A stretch of 64,000 nucleotides of DNA from Terana coerulea (Eukaryota > Basidiomycota > Agaricomycetes > Polyporales > Phanerochaetaceae), in assembly GCA_024811115.1 (NCBI GenBank), contig JAKOGH010000740.1:248001-312000 (forward strand). The letters are read 5' to 3'. Within the stretch, counting starts at the first letter, position 1. Each line of letters starts with the position of its first letter. This document shows, piece by piece, positions 23,445 to 35,485 of the stretch. Below the pieces are notes generated by a model, which did no database searches, was not told the DNA's origin, and saw nothing but the letters and a program-made list of their open reading frames with translations. Position numbers and translations under genes: made by a program.

Positions 23445-25015
23445 CTATGAGTTGTACTGCCGATCAAACTTTTTCCAAGCGTGCTTCTCGTACTCCTTCG
23501 TTTTCGCTTTGCGCGTTGGTCTGCGGGTCATGTGGGTCAGAACAAAACAAAAGACGGACAAATACGAAAAGGGGACGCACAAGACAGGTTGGCGGGGCTC
23601 AATCAGAGCACGCTGCTGCATGCTCAAAAACCGGTCCTTGAACAAGTTGCCTTCAGGTTTCAACGCTCGCAAGCTCTCTGTCAGGTCTTCCCCGAGCTGC
23701 ACATCGATACCACCCTCTGGTACGAAATGCTTTCCCAGCCGCTGGCCCGCCAGCCCCTTGGAGAGCTTGCGCTCTTGCTCTTGCGCATGGTGTTGCGCGA
23801 GAAGAGCTTCGCGCTCGCGCACGGCCTTCAGCGTGCTCTTCCGGAGAGCCTTGGCGGCGGGTACGGAGGCGAGCAGCCGCTTCTGTGCGAGCTTGTGAGC
23901 TAGGAGCTGCTTCTCCGCCCTCCGCTTTTCTGCTTTCCGCCTCTCTGCCTTAGTCTTCCTCTCGGGAACCTTCTTGGTAGGCACCTCCGCATTCTCCACA
24001 GCGTCCTCGGCCTCAGCATCGTCCTCTTCCAGCTCCTGGATCTGCATACCAGGTGCAGATCCTGGCAGGACATCTGCTTGCGCGATCAGCCGTGCCCGTT
24101 CCATCTTATCCTTGGTAGCCTTGAACTCCTCCTCCTCTTGCGCGTGGCGCTCTGCGGCTTCCACCGCAGATCGAATAAGCTCGGAGTGTGCGGTCACCAG
24201 AGGGTTGTACGATGTCCCTTCGTGGGGCGCGACCACCGGTGCGACCGCGATGTGCGTTCGGGGATGCGGGACCTGCGGTTTCTTGACGTCCCGTTTCTTC
24301 GGCACGAACTCGCCTCCTTCATCCTCCTCAGACTCTACTGCATCTATCCACATGTCGTAGCCCCCGCTCTGCTTCGCCGCCTCGCTCAACTCCAGAAGTG
24401 CACTTCCCGAACCGGCCTCTGTCGGGTCCATCACAGCGTTGAAAGGCCCCTTCCGCATCTTCTTCGCTATCCTCAGCATCCGCTCCTTCTCCTCATACGT
24501 CACACCCTTACGCTTCAGCGAGGCGGATGTTTGCCGAGATGAGACAGCTGGTACAGCCGAACGTTGTGCAAGAATGCGTGCAGAGCTGAGTTGGGCGGTA
24601 GAGAACCGAGGCAGATTTTTACGGACTACAGGTAGAATGAGCCTATGGCGCGCTGATGTATTCTGATGCGACAAACCTTGGTCGTCGCCCTTAACGTCAA
24701 CCATAAAGAGATCCTCGTCCGCCTTTTTATTGAGAGTTGACCTGCACACATGAGACTGTCCTCAATAAAAACCGTAAGCAAAGAACCACAGGTCGGAGCT
24801 CACCCAGCGACCCGTTCCTCGACCCTCATCTCCTCCAAACCCTCCTCGACCTCGTCAATATCGATGTTCTTCCTCCATGCTTTCTTGCCCTTCCTGCTCG
24901 ACTGAGTGCGCTGTGAAGGCGCACCAACAACCGATACTGAAGTTTTCTTGCTAGTTACTGCTTTCGCAGCTGCTGCCTTCGATGTCGAGGCTTTTGGTGT
25001 CTTGGTTACAGTCAT
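23445..25015 (-). CDS. NOP53: Ribosome biogenesis protein NOP53 (GLTSCR2 family)
   Basis: Nucleolar factor for 60S subunit maturation; in yeast it recruits the exosome/Mtr4 to trim 7S pre-rRNA. Exon 1 (25015-24804) holds the family N-terminal signature KGKKAWRKNIDIDEVEEGLE. A 62-bp intron leads into exon 2 (24741-23445) with STLNKKADEDLFMVD, the central YNPLVTAHSELI, long Lys/Arg/Glu coiled regions (RKTKAERRKAEKRRAEKQ) and the C-terminal LRALKPEGNLFKDRFLSMQQ and KEYEKHAWKKFD. A 45-bp GTATTT..CAG segment near 23530 (after PVLCVPFS) keeps frame and may be a small intron. Frame intact. Confidence 0.93.
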
Positions 25016-25603
25016 GCTGCAGAGGAGCCGCGGACAGTGGTATATGTGATAGACAGGCGAAGCTCAAGCGAGGGCAAGTTTTCGATTAGACGCCTAGGCG
25101 AGGGGTGTGGGCACACAAGAACAAACAAAATTGCTCGAGACCTGCCAATTGGACTTGGCTATGTCGAAATCATTTCTTGCTTGTTGTTCTCTCTCATCTT
25201 TCCACCACGTAGTGCTGGGCAGGCAATGAGCAGTACCTCAGACGATGATTCTCACGATCCTGCAGATACCTCGAGATATTCACAGCGGCTTGGATAGGTC
25301 GAATCATCACTCTGACACTCAGAATATTTTCTACCGAATGAAGGTCTCGCGACTACCGGTGGGAACTCGTCCATTTCATACCGAATTCGTATAGCAGCGA
25401 TGAACATGTGCTCTCCGATGTCCATCCGGCGGCGGTGGCGACTTTGGCAGATGCACCTTGGCTGGACCCCTCTCGCGGAAGCAAATTCACGATCGGCTTT
25501 CACCACCCTCTAGCCTTTGACCTCAGGGGCCCACCAACCTCCTGAGACAACACACCCGACCTCTGACTCCTCTCATACTTGCTACGGTACCCAAGGAGCC
25601 AAA
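25016..25603. other. Divergent intergenic region, NOP53 / UstYa gene
   Basis: About 590 bp likely carrying both promoters. No coding frame supported. Confidence 0.5.
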
Positions 25604-26347
25604 ATGCAGCTCCTGACACGAGATCGCTCGCTAGGGCTCTCTCACAATGCAGTCGTTCTCGCCAGCGCGGCGCTGTTGCTCTCGGGTGTGATACAGCTCG
25701 CTGTGTCCTGGATGCAGATGCAACATCGTGCGGCGCAGTGCTCGTCTTCGCACAGCCTGCCAAGCTCGCCGAACTACGAGGAGGAATATAGTGCGTCTAA
25801 CTGTTCTCTTTTGTACTGCCTCTCCTGACTGTATGCGCTGCCTCGGTAGGCTGGGTCGGCGACGACTTTCCTCCTTATCTGCCCCTCGACCTCGGCGAAC
25901 CGGTGAAGCTCGTGCTCGAAGACTCCCGGCACTTCGCCCTCAATGGCACAGACACCGAAGCCGAATGGGAGCTCCATCTACCCCGGCAAGCTCCTCGGAT
26001 TCGTGCACCTCGGCCCGAACAAGCGGTTCTTCAGCCTGTCGCTCTACCACCAGATGCACTGTCTCAACTCGCTGCGCCTCGCGATACTCGGTCGCGGGCA
26101 CGACCACTCGCAGTCGCACCGGAAGAGGGACGTGGAGCACTCCGCGCATTGTCTCAACTATCTGCGGCAGACGGTGCTGTGCGCGGCGGACCTCACGCTC
26201 GAGCCGGAGTTGGTAGAGGGGATGCAAGATGTCGGAGAGGGGCTCGGGGCGGTGCATGTGTGCCGGGATTGGAGCAAGGTACATGGGTTTGCTAGGAAAA
26301 ACTGGGAGGATTGGGAGACATGGAAGGCTGCCAAGGGCAGCACGTAA
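25604..26347 (+). CDS. UstYa-family (DUF3328) oxidase-like protein
   Basis: Member of the UstYa family, whose studied members act in fungal RiPP and other secondary-metabolite pathways as oxidases or cyclases. Exon 1 (25604-25790) encodes one N-terminal membrane helix (NAVVLASAALLLSGVIQLAV). After a 59-bp intron come DDFPPYLPLDLGEP and LEDSRHFALNGTDTEAEW. Both H-x-x-H-C signatures follow: YHQMHCLNSLR and EHSAHCLNYLRQTVLC. The protein ends ETWKAAKGST. At 25967-25969 (GGG) one extra base shifts the frame between TEAEW and SSIYPGKLLGFVHLG. I found no repeat-containing precursor peptide gene nearby, so a RiPP role is unproven. Confidence 0.85.
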
Positions 26348-26555
26348 ATACATCGCTCTCACAACCCCACCAGTCACAGTGCGCCTGTTGTGCGCCCCAC
26401 CATCTGGCGGTACTCTACCCTGGTTCTGAACAGGTGTAATACATTTGAAATTGTTTACATAGATGTATTCAGTGGAAGCAGGAATGACCAGCCGCACTGT
26501 GCGGAAGACAAGGAGGGTAGATCTGCTACAACAAACCATTCAACTCTGCATCATG

Positions 26556-28066
26556 CTACACATTTGTAGAGTCTGCCGAGACCGTGACGCTGAGACGCGA
26601 AGGGTCAACATCTCCCTCGCTTTCGCAGAGGTCGACGGCCTTCGACTCCTGTTCGCGAGGTGAAGACATTGCCCCTTCACCAGATTCAATCTCGGTCTCT
26701 TTCTGAACAAAGATTGCAATGCCTCTTGCCGCGCCATTGCTCCGAAGCCGTCCGCTTCTCGAGGCACTCGAGGAGCTGTCAAGAGCGAAGCCGAGACGAG
26801 CGGTTATGAGGCATTGTGAGATACCCTGCATGAAAACCAAAGATTACTGATAGGTGCGCGCAGGTACGTTCTTCATACTCACGAAGAACATGGGAAGGGT
26901 GCAGCCCATGACGAAGCCAACATCCCAGTCAGTCTAGGTATCCGTTAGCTACTGGCGCACGGAATGATATGCAGCCTTACCGTGATATGTCCATGAGGAG
27001 CCAAAGAAGTAACGCCGTACAAGGCGAGGCCGATCCACGTAACAAGAGCGGACTCGACTATGGCTTCGATGACGACGCCGTATTGGATAGCGATGTACCG
27101 CGAAGATACACTGTGAACCCTCGCCTTCTGCGTAATTTGTCTGGAACCGGTGCGTATATTTAGTGTTCATGTATAATCACAAGGTTCAACTCTCCACTCA
27201 CATGATCCTCGCCATCATGGATGCCGTGAGTGCGGTGTTCAGACCGAGCATGCACCAGCCCCAAGCGGCGTTGATCTGGACGGTAATCTCCTGGATATGG
27301 GTCGAAAATTCGTGGGGACTGCGGTAGTAATCAAGCATGAGGAAGTTCCCCGAAAGTCCAACCACTGTTTTTCTCGTCATTACTGGATGTGGTGTGTATG
27401 AGCGATCATGTGCAACTTACTAGAGTTGATCGTTATTGCGATGGCAGGGATGTACAAGGCCCACTTCGCGCGTCCGTAGACAACGTAAAATCGCCAAGCC
27501 AGCAAGCCATCGGAAAGTATTCCCTGCACAGCGATATAAGTAATGAGCTATGAGAATGAAGGTGTGTATCCTTTACCGCTATAGTGCAAGTGAGCCTGCA
27601 ACATAAACATGTCAGACCTAAGGCCCAAGCGTGGAAGTGCACCAAGCCTTAGAAAGACTGACACAGTCAAGAGTCCCAAAGGGATTGACCGCTTCGCTTC
27701 TTCATCCGCAGGAGGATTCGCCAGCCTGGAGCGACTGAATGTGATGGCGCGAGCGATGTAGTGCAGGGACAGCGTGAAGAACCTAAGGGCATCATCAACA
27801 CCAAGGACACCGAGATCATAGCGAGGACGTACAACGCGACGGTCACCTGTCTGAGCCGACGATGAGCAGACCCAGTGTGGCGGTACGTCCCGCACACGGC
27901 GAGGAAGAACAATACAAAGTACGCCCCTAGGTTCATACATACTAATGTAAGTTCGGAATGCGACTAGCAGGGAACCAAGCGTACCAAAGAGCGCACTGAG
28001 CGATGAGAAGACCACCGCAAAAATAGAAAGGTTCTCGAAGCTGGACGCCGCGACCACCGCAGGCAT
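26556..28066 (-). CDS. Multi-pass membrane protein, unknown family, copy 1
   Basis: Multi-exon gene coding for about seven predicted membrane helices. Exon 1 (28066-27985) reads MPAVVAASSFENLSIFAVVF; the next exon begins VCMNLGAYFVLFFLAVC. Further pieces are LSLHYIARAITFSR, GLLAWRFYVVYGRAKWALYI, QINAAWGWCMLGLNTALTA, a helix with VIEAIVESALVTWIGLALYG, VGFVMGCTLPMFF and GISQCLITARLGFAL, then a cytoplasmic Ser-rich tail ending SADSTNV at 26556. Several boundaries are uncertain. The same block order occurs in the gene at 29.6-31.1 kb, so the two are duplicates. Such proteins are common in Agaricomycetes and mostly unnamed. I cannot assign transport or receptor function. Confidence 0.7.
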
Positions 28067-29571
28067 GATGTTGACAGGTATTCAGACACCGAGCCTCTGG
28101 GCGATAGCTCCGTCGGCCTGGTACACCTCGTGTCCCTATGTATACGGCTACGTGAACAAGGTTTGACCAGGTCCCCACGTTAAACCGCAGCTGCGGTCAG
28201 CGGAGGCGGTGACAGGCAGCCTGGTGAACCAGTTCAGTGGTTGTCCATGTAAGATGTGGACCGCCGACTTGCCCGTCCCTACACAATCTTTCTCAGCGCT
28301 TGGACTACATCTTCGAACGCATGGCATTGAGGTGCTCTGCAAGGACGCATGGTTGGACAACTTGATCATAACAGATGCCAGCCTCGACATCTGGGTTTGA
28401 TATGAATGAAATAAACACCTCTGATCTATAGCATATATAAGACTCGAGATGTTTCAAGCACTGTTTCAAGTCTGGCAGGATTGAGATTGGCTGTCAGTGG
28501 GTGGATATCCTTACACGACTGGCTGTTTCGTAGAGTAAATCTTGGTCGTGCTATCTTCGACATGCGAAACCAGCATACAGGTCCACTACAAGTTGAGATA
28601 GATGTAGGATGACTGTGCGAGCTCCTTGATCTCTCGTTTACTCTACATGCGAAGTATATCAGCGGATACGAGAGCTGGGGTAGTTGGAGCCACACCTTAG
28701 TCCAGGAGAGCCAGCTATCACGATATGCGATGACTCCTCTGTTGGAAAGTTCCCCAGATGTAATCACGAGCTGCGGAACGAGCTTATGGGACGTGATCAT
28801 CTGTTCAAGAACCTCACTGGGGCAATGGATCCAACACAGATGCCGCGCTCCATGCCATCTATTTCGTTTCTTTCCCTACAACTCATCATGCTCAGCGCTC
28901 AGGGCTACTTAGAGCTCTGCATGCATGTGCACGCGATAAGTGCTATGCAAATTTGAATGATTAAGATGCTCACCACGTTGACTAACTTTTCACTAGCACT
29001 TCCGCACGCATTGCGCTAACGCTCAGCCTACGAGACGGCGCCCAGTTTTCCTTCAGCCACAGAGGTCCTGCCATAGGCCTGCTACCACTGAATCCATTGA
29101 ATCCATCCGAATTGCGTGGTCACATTGGCCAGTTATGCGACCGGCAGAAGTTTGTATCTTGCACGATGCCCGAGTCATCTAGGTAGACAGCCTTGCTGAA
29201 TGCGAGGGTACAGCGAGGTAACCATACAATGAGGTACACATCGAACGTTGCATGAGAAGCAAAATGGTCGTCGAGAGGAATGAAAAGAGGGGCAAGCGAC
29301 GTGGTGGTTGGAGGACAAGATGTAGATAAGATAAGATGAAGGCGCTTACACGTATCGGCGCGGTGAGCTCTCATTGTGGCGTTCAATACTTACTTAAGTG
29401 CGCGTGCGTCTACGGTCACTGTGCCTTAGGAAATCCTTTAGGGGTACTGAGTAGTACTTATAGCTTAACTCTATCAGACTACGTCTAGCACAATGGCACC
29501 TTGCTGTGACATATAAATATGAACAGTACTCTCATTGGTACATTCGGCAGTGTACTATCAGTACATCATTG
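28067..29571. other. Intergenic between membrane paralogs
   Basis: About 1.5 kb without a recognisable gene. Short frames on both strands lack motifs. It holds the promoter of copy 1 and the 3' region of copy 2; a TATA-like CATATATAAG is at 28432-28441. Confidence 0.5.
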
Positions 29572-31096
29572 CTACACTCGTGCATCGACTTCACACCCCG
29601 TATCCAGACCGCTGGCCTCCATCTGTCCAAGTGGCTTTTCGTCAAGCACCTCCTCGGAAGACACGCCAATGTCAACTGTGGAATGAGTTGTCACAGCACG
29701 CTGCATGTTCAGACGGACTGCGTTGGCTCCCGTGCCGGCATAAACGCTGCCGGGGGCGGAGCTCCGACCCAAGCTGTCAGACGGCAAGGAGTTGGGTCCT
29801 TGCGCCAGACCCAGACGTACAATGATCAGACACTGAGATATGCCCTGTAAAATTCCCGGTGAGTGGACGTGGCGTGTCGATGGAAAGGGTGGGACACGTA
29901 CGAAGAAGATCGGTAATGTGCAAGCCATCACAAAGCCCACATTGAGATCAGTCTATGGATACATCTCTTTGATCAATTTGTAGTACATTGTCATTACTCG
30001 GCGTACTTACCGAGATGTGTCCTGTAGGTGCAACAAGTGACACGCCATATAGTAGGAGACCGATCCACGTCACAAAGGCGGATTCAACAATTGCTTCAAT
30101 GACGACGGGATACCGCGTAATTTTCCCAGCCCTCGCTAAGTTGAGACTGGGCGTTCCCACTTCACGCATAGCAAATCTGCTCGTGCATCAGCATCAATGG
30201 AATGCATTGGAACAAGAAGAGAACTTCACAAAATTCTTCCGATGATGGATCCGGTCATCAACGTGTTGATGGTGAACATCGTCCAACCCCATGCAGCATT
30301 GACTTGAAAGGCCACCTCTTGAAAGTGGTTGACATACTTGTCTAGGTCCGTGGAAGCCGTGAGGTACTGGAAATTGCCAGCACAGCCTAACACTGGAAAA
30401 GTGGCATCAGAAGCTATAATCTGCACTACCGTCCGTCAACTGGACGCACTGGTATTGACTGTGACTGCCAGAGCGGGTATGTACAATGCCCATCGAGGAC
30501 GCCCGTAAATGACGTACAGACGCCAAACGAGTAGAGCGTCTGCGAGAGTGCCCTGGTACGGCGTCTCAGAACGAATTATGGCGTGAATGTGAATGACACA
30601 TACTGCTATTGTTGTTGCGAAGCTGCATAGTAAAGTGAATGAGAATCCATGAGAGCAAGGAGCTGAGAGATATTTCATGACAATGTTCACTTACGTCCCT
30701 ACGAAGATGAGTGGCACTGGCCACAGCAGCTGGGCCAGATCGGGCGAAAGTGGAGAGCGTATCTGCGAGAACATCACTGCGCGGACAATGAAGTGAGTGG
30801 ACAGAGCAAGAAAGCTATATATGATCAATGAATAGGAGTGGATGTAACATCTAACTACCGCACATACATAGCTATGGTCATAAGCCTCATTTTGGTGTTC
30901 GCCTTGCTTGATTTCCCCGAGGTGACCCACATAGCTAAAATAAATAATATAAGGTATATACCTAGGGCGGGATCTATTAATGTTCGCCGTAACATGAGTG
31001 CTGTGACCCACCAAATAGGAAACTGAGAATTGCGAAGACCACCGCGGTGATGGACAACGCCGTGAAGGACTTTTCCAATAGTGGTGTTGGTGGCAT
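29572..31096 (-). CDS. Multi-pass membrane protein, unknown family, copy 2
   Basis: Paralog of the 26.6-28.1 kb gene, same strand. Exon 1 (31096-31012) reads MPPTPLLEKSFTALSITAVV, matching the other copy's first helix. Later blocks LALSTHFIVRAVMFS, ALLVWRLYVIYGRPRWALYI, VNAAWGWTMFTINTLMTGSI, PVVIEAIVESAFVTWIGLLL, VGFVMACTLPIFF and GISQCLIIVRLGLA align one-for-one with copy 1. The tail (LGQMEASGLDTGCEVDARV, stop 29572) differs. Helices are conserved while loops and tail diverge, as expected for an old tandem duplication. Exon limits in the middle are approximate. Confidence 0.7.
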
Positions 31097-33622
31097 TCGT
31101 CTAAATCAGGGGAGGGATGCCTGGCTGGAGGGTCTTCAACCTGTTCTTCTAATATATACGTGCCCGAGCGTGTGTAAAATGTTTGGCCTGATCATAGTGA
31201 AAGCACGTTAGTACACAGCTAAGATGTAGTAATCTCTTATCTATCTATAGTTGTGGATGGCCTGATATTCCCGTGACCAACGTTCCTCAGAAGAGATATA
31301 CGGCCAACAGTCCAAATGAGCAACCTGTGGGTGCTTGTGCTTTGCCAAGGAGGCTCTCGCGCCGTACAGGTGGGGGCTCTGACAAAGTGCGGCTTGATAG
31401 AGAAGAGGTTAACGTAAACACAGAAAGTAGATGAACGAGAAACCGCTATTAAGAGCGCGAGTACGGCAGCTAGAGCTTGCTTGAATGTATCACTAATCAT
31501 CGCTCAGCTTGTAGTTCTATGATGCATCCAAGTCGCGCAAACACTTTCTCACCTCCTTTGCTGATAACACCATGCTATGTGAGATGGTACCCATGGAGAA
31601 TGTATGATGTCGTACTTTTCGGGCAAAGGCTTCTCACTATCGTATCAGCATTTACCCTGACAAGGGCCCCCTTCGCAGGATGTCGGCGGGACATCTTTGC
31701 AAACGAAATTGCAACCTTATTACAGAATGGTTCGCTATGCGAGTTCTCAATGACCATCCGACAGATCAGGATCGACAAACCGGACTGTATGCTTTTACCT
31801 GTGCGTAAATATTTAGTGCAACCCCGATATTCAGGCAAGGAGGGTCGCACTTTTATGCAGCCCAGTGGATCCATTGATCATCTGACGCGCCCTGCGAGCT
31901 CCCGATGCCATAGAGCAGCTCGATGAGAGCCCCTCCAATCCATGCAACCAGTCAGGCGGAGTTGAGAATCACGTATCTCCTTCCTGAATAAACGGTTTTC
32001 AGTAGAGTTCTCGTAGCGTATCGCTTCAAGATGGGTACCGGCTGCGGAGTAGTACTCGTGAAAGATTAGGACAGGTGGCAGGTGCTCGGCAAACCCCGCC
32101 CGGCAACCCTTTGTGGCGTTGCTCTGGGCGTCTGTTCGGCCTGCCTTTTCTTCAACCACCACATTCCCTTCTGTCCTGTCGACTGTGTGATGTGACTTTC
32201 ACGAGTATGCTGGCCATCTCATCAAGGCGCTCTTAATATTTTACTAGAATGCGAAGGTCCCACTTCGCCAGGCTTAATCAAGAAGTGAGATGGGTGACGT
32301 TGCCATGCCACTGCTGGCCGCCGTTCGCTCCGAAGCTCGCCAGCCACTTGCACCGGGTCCTCTCCGCTCGACATACGCCGCAGAGAATGCGCATAGAGAC
32401 GACTTTGGTAGTATTGCATTTGCGCTCCTAGGTTTTGTCTGGCGGGATAGCCAGTCTATCGCGCGCAACTACGCTCGAGTCCAACGTGCCAAACATCTCC
32501 GCTGAGTGATTCGCCTCCGTTTTCAGTGGAGATTCTCTCAACAGATTCACTACGCGATGCTACAAGAGTAAGAGCTCATGTGTATGGTCTCAATCCATCC
32601 TGGTTTAGTGACGGGCAACCTCCCATCGCAAGATCTGCTCATGGGTTCATGACACTGCACCAGTGTACGCGGACCGGCTGGCTAAACCACGCATGTGAGC
32701 TCCGCACGAAGGACCGTCGAGTTCGATGTACACTCGCATTGACCGGTCGCTTGTGATCAGAGCCATTTTCCTTCGTCAGTCTTCCCAGCAATATGCTCGT
32801 GGGTACTGTATTCGGCACACGCAAGCGGCGGTTTGTCTACATCACTCGCATAGCACTCGTGGTTTATCAATGAATAGTGCAAATGCAGAAAATGAGTGTT
32901 CGATCCGTCTTTCTATCCGAGGTGCGTGTGCGCGCACCAGCGTATGGGTTACCCTGACTGTGATGAAATAGTGCTCTGGTAGCCCCGGGCCGCCTAGCGG
33001 CGGAAACGCCGAAGCAAAACACGTTGGCGCAGAAAGCTAAAACCTGATGCCCGGTCTCCTGGCATACCGCAAACGGCCGTAATTAGCTACGTTCGCGTCC
33101 AAAAGCTCCCCGCATGACCGAGTGCTATTTCTGCAATGTCATGGTAAGTCGGTTCATACACTGGATTGAGGCCGGACTCTTACACGAACTGTAGCCTGTA
33201 CCGGTACGTGCAGTCTCACGGACCTCCCATGCATCAGGTACACTGCTCATCAGTTACCAGAGTGTTATTCCATTGGTTGCGCATGCTAAGTCGAGCGACA
33301 TCTCACATGGAAGACACCCTGCGAAGGCCGATGGCGCGGTCTTCTGGTTAATCCCGGGCCTGAAATGATGCGCAACGTGCCACCAAGAGGTAAATGATGC
33401 ATCCGCCCCGCTTGTGGCACCGGCCCCTGACGACCTTCTTTGCTCGCAGCTGCGTACGAGGTTTCACCAAGTTTCTTCCAACGTTCAGGTGCCTAGGCTC
33501 ATGACCATGGGGCTTTGTGGCACCCCTGGTTCAGGAAAGAATTCCGATTTCAATTTGCGCATATGGTGAGGATCATCAAGGTCATTACACTGCAGGGCCC
33601 AATTTGTCAGTGACATGGAGGG
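31097..33622. other. Gene-poor gap
   Basis: About 2.5 kb with only short frames (the longest, 31477-31926 (+), has 149 codons and no motif). I see no transposase, RNA gene or long repeat. Base composition is more AT-rich to the left and nearer average at the right end, where the polygalacturonase promoter lies. Confidence 0.5.
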
Positions 33623-33629
33623 TATAAAT
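33623..33629 (+). promoter_or_regulatory. TATA box of endo-PG copy A
   Basis: TATAAAT lies 78 bp upstream of the ATG, in the usual position for an inducible fungal secreted-enzyme gene. Confidence 0.55.
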
Positions 33630-33700
33630 GGCACGCAAGTGGAGCTGTTGTCGTTAAGGCCCTCGACCTCCTACGCTCTCTGGTACACTTCATTGCCGAC

Positions 33701-35485
33701 ATGACTCTCAGACTCGCATTTGTCCTCCTCTCCGTCGCGCTTCCGCTGGCCCTCGCGGCCCCGAGCACCGATGCTGCCACTGCTTGCACAGGCACTATTG
33801 CGTCCATGTCAGATGTCGCGGCCGCCGTCAAGTGCACCACCGTCAACATCAACTCCTTCACCGTGCCCGCCGGCCAGACATTCAACCTCGCGTTGGCCGC
33901 CAACACAGTTGTGAACATGCGTAAGCTACATCGCCGCATGAATGCGGTTGATCTTTGAGCATTGACTTGTTTGCGTAGAGGGTGACATAACATTCGGAAA
34001 CCAGACCTGGGCAGGCCCGCTTTTCCAAATCAGGTATGAACTTCGGTCATGGGCGAAGCACTTCAGTCAGGCTAACGCAATTCGTCTGCAGCGGCACGAA
34101 CATCGTGTGTGCGTACATGCGAATTGAACAGTTCTTTTCAATATCTCACCATATGTTCTTTCAGTCAATGGTAACGGCCACACTTTCAACGGCAACGGGC
34201 CTTTCTACTGGGTATACCTGTGTGTGGGGCGTCATTAGGTGCATCAACGCTGACATACTGTTCCTAGGATGGCCTAGGCGGAAATGGAGGTGTCACAAAG
34301 CCCGCGCCTATGATGAAGTACGTTCTGTCCTCTGACCACCCGTCTGGCTGCTGAGACTGGGTTCATGCTCAGGATCAAGATTTCAGGAACCTTCTCAGTA
34401 AGCTCGCCCGTAGAATCCGCTCGCTCACCGCGCTGACGCGCAGTTGCATGGCAGAATGTGAAGGTCCTCAACTCTCCGTCGCGAGTCTACAGCGTGTCAA
34501 ACCCCGCTGCACTTGTCATGTCGAAGCTCACAGTGGACAATTGTACGCGCCGCCGATCTCGTTTGCCAGGAATGAAATCCCCAGCTAACGCAATTTCTAG
34601 CTCTTGGTGACCAGCCCAATGCGAACAGCGGTGGCAAGGCGGCAGGGCACAACACGGACGGCTTCGACGTTAGCACGACCGACTTGGTCATCGAGGACAG
34701 GTACGTCGAGTCTGCAGGACAGACTTCTGGAGTTGACAACAACGTTCTCCCGCAGCACGGTCAAGAACCAAGACGACTGCCTTGCCATTAACAAGGGCAG
34801 CAACATTGTCTTCCAGAGGAACACTTGCTCCGGTGGCCACGGTATCTCCATCGTGCGTTGTACCCTTAAAGGCAAATAGCATCTTCCATGCTCACCTTTG
34901 TCGTAATACAGGGGTCCATTTCCAGCAGTGCGACCGTCTCGGGCGTCGTCATCTCCGGCAACACCATCACCAACAGCGACCAGGCCCTCCGCATCAAGAC
35001 CGACGCCGACGCTACGAGTGCCTCCGTGACCAACGTTACCTACAGTGGCAACACGGCGTCAGGGATCAGGGAATTTGGTATCATCATTGACCAGGTTAGC
35101 CCCTGTGTTTACTCTTGAGGAGCAGAGATCTCACGTTTCACAGAGCTACCCAGACACCATCGGTACCCCTGGGACAGGCGTGAAGATCTCAGTGCGCTAT
35201 CCCACGTGTCTATCGCATAGCAGCCACTTACCTCGTTGTTTCAGGGCATCAACTTCACTGGTGCGAAGACGAGCATCGCTGTGAACAGCGGTGCCGAGAG
35301 AGTCGCTGTCAACTGTGGCTCCGGAGCGTGCACTGGTGAGTTATATACTGGATAGAAATCCTGAAAATAGACCGCTGACGCCATTCATTCCTCCAGGCAC
35401 CTGGAGCTGGTCGGAATTATCTGTGACCGGTGGCACTGCTGGTAAGATTACGAACTTCAACGGAATCACCGGCTTCACCCAGTGA
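33701..35485 (+). CDS. Endopolygalacturonase (GH28), copy A
   Basis: Secreted enzyme cutting alpha-1,4-galacturonan in pectin. Signal peptide [20 protein letters not shown], then [20 protein letters not shown]. Twelve short introns; splicing restores every family block: [49 protein letters not shown] (NTDGFD), [12 protein letters not shown] (catalytic Asp pair), [15 protein letters not shown] (catalytic His in GHG) and [10 protein letters not shown] (substrate-binding R-I-K). It ends [13 protein letters not shown]. All catalytic residues are present and the frame is intact. One exon boundary uses donor GTGCGT after NIV (about 34111). Same intron positions as the copy at 37.8 kb. Confidence 0.96.

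Noticed and set aside
25604..31096. RiPP gene cluster around the UstYa-type gene
   Set aside because: No precursor with repeated cores and Kex2 sites, and neighbours are unrelated.
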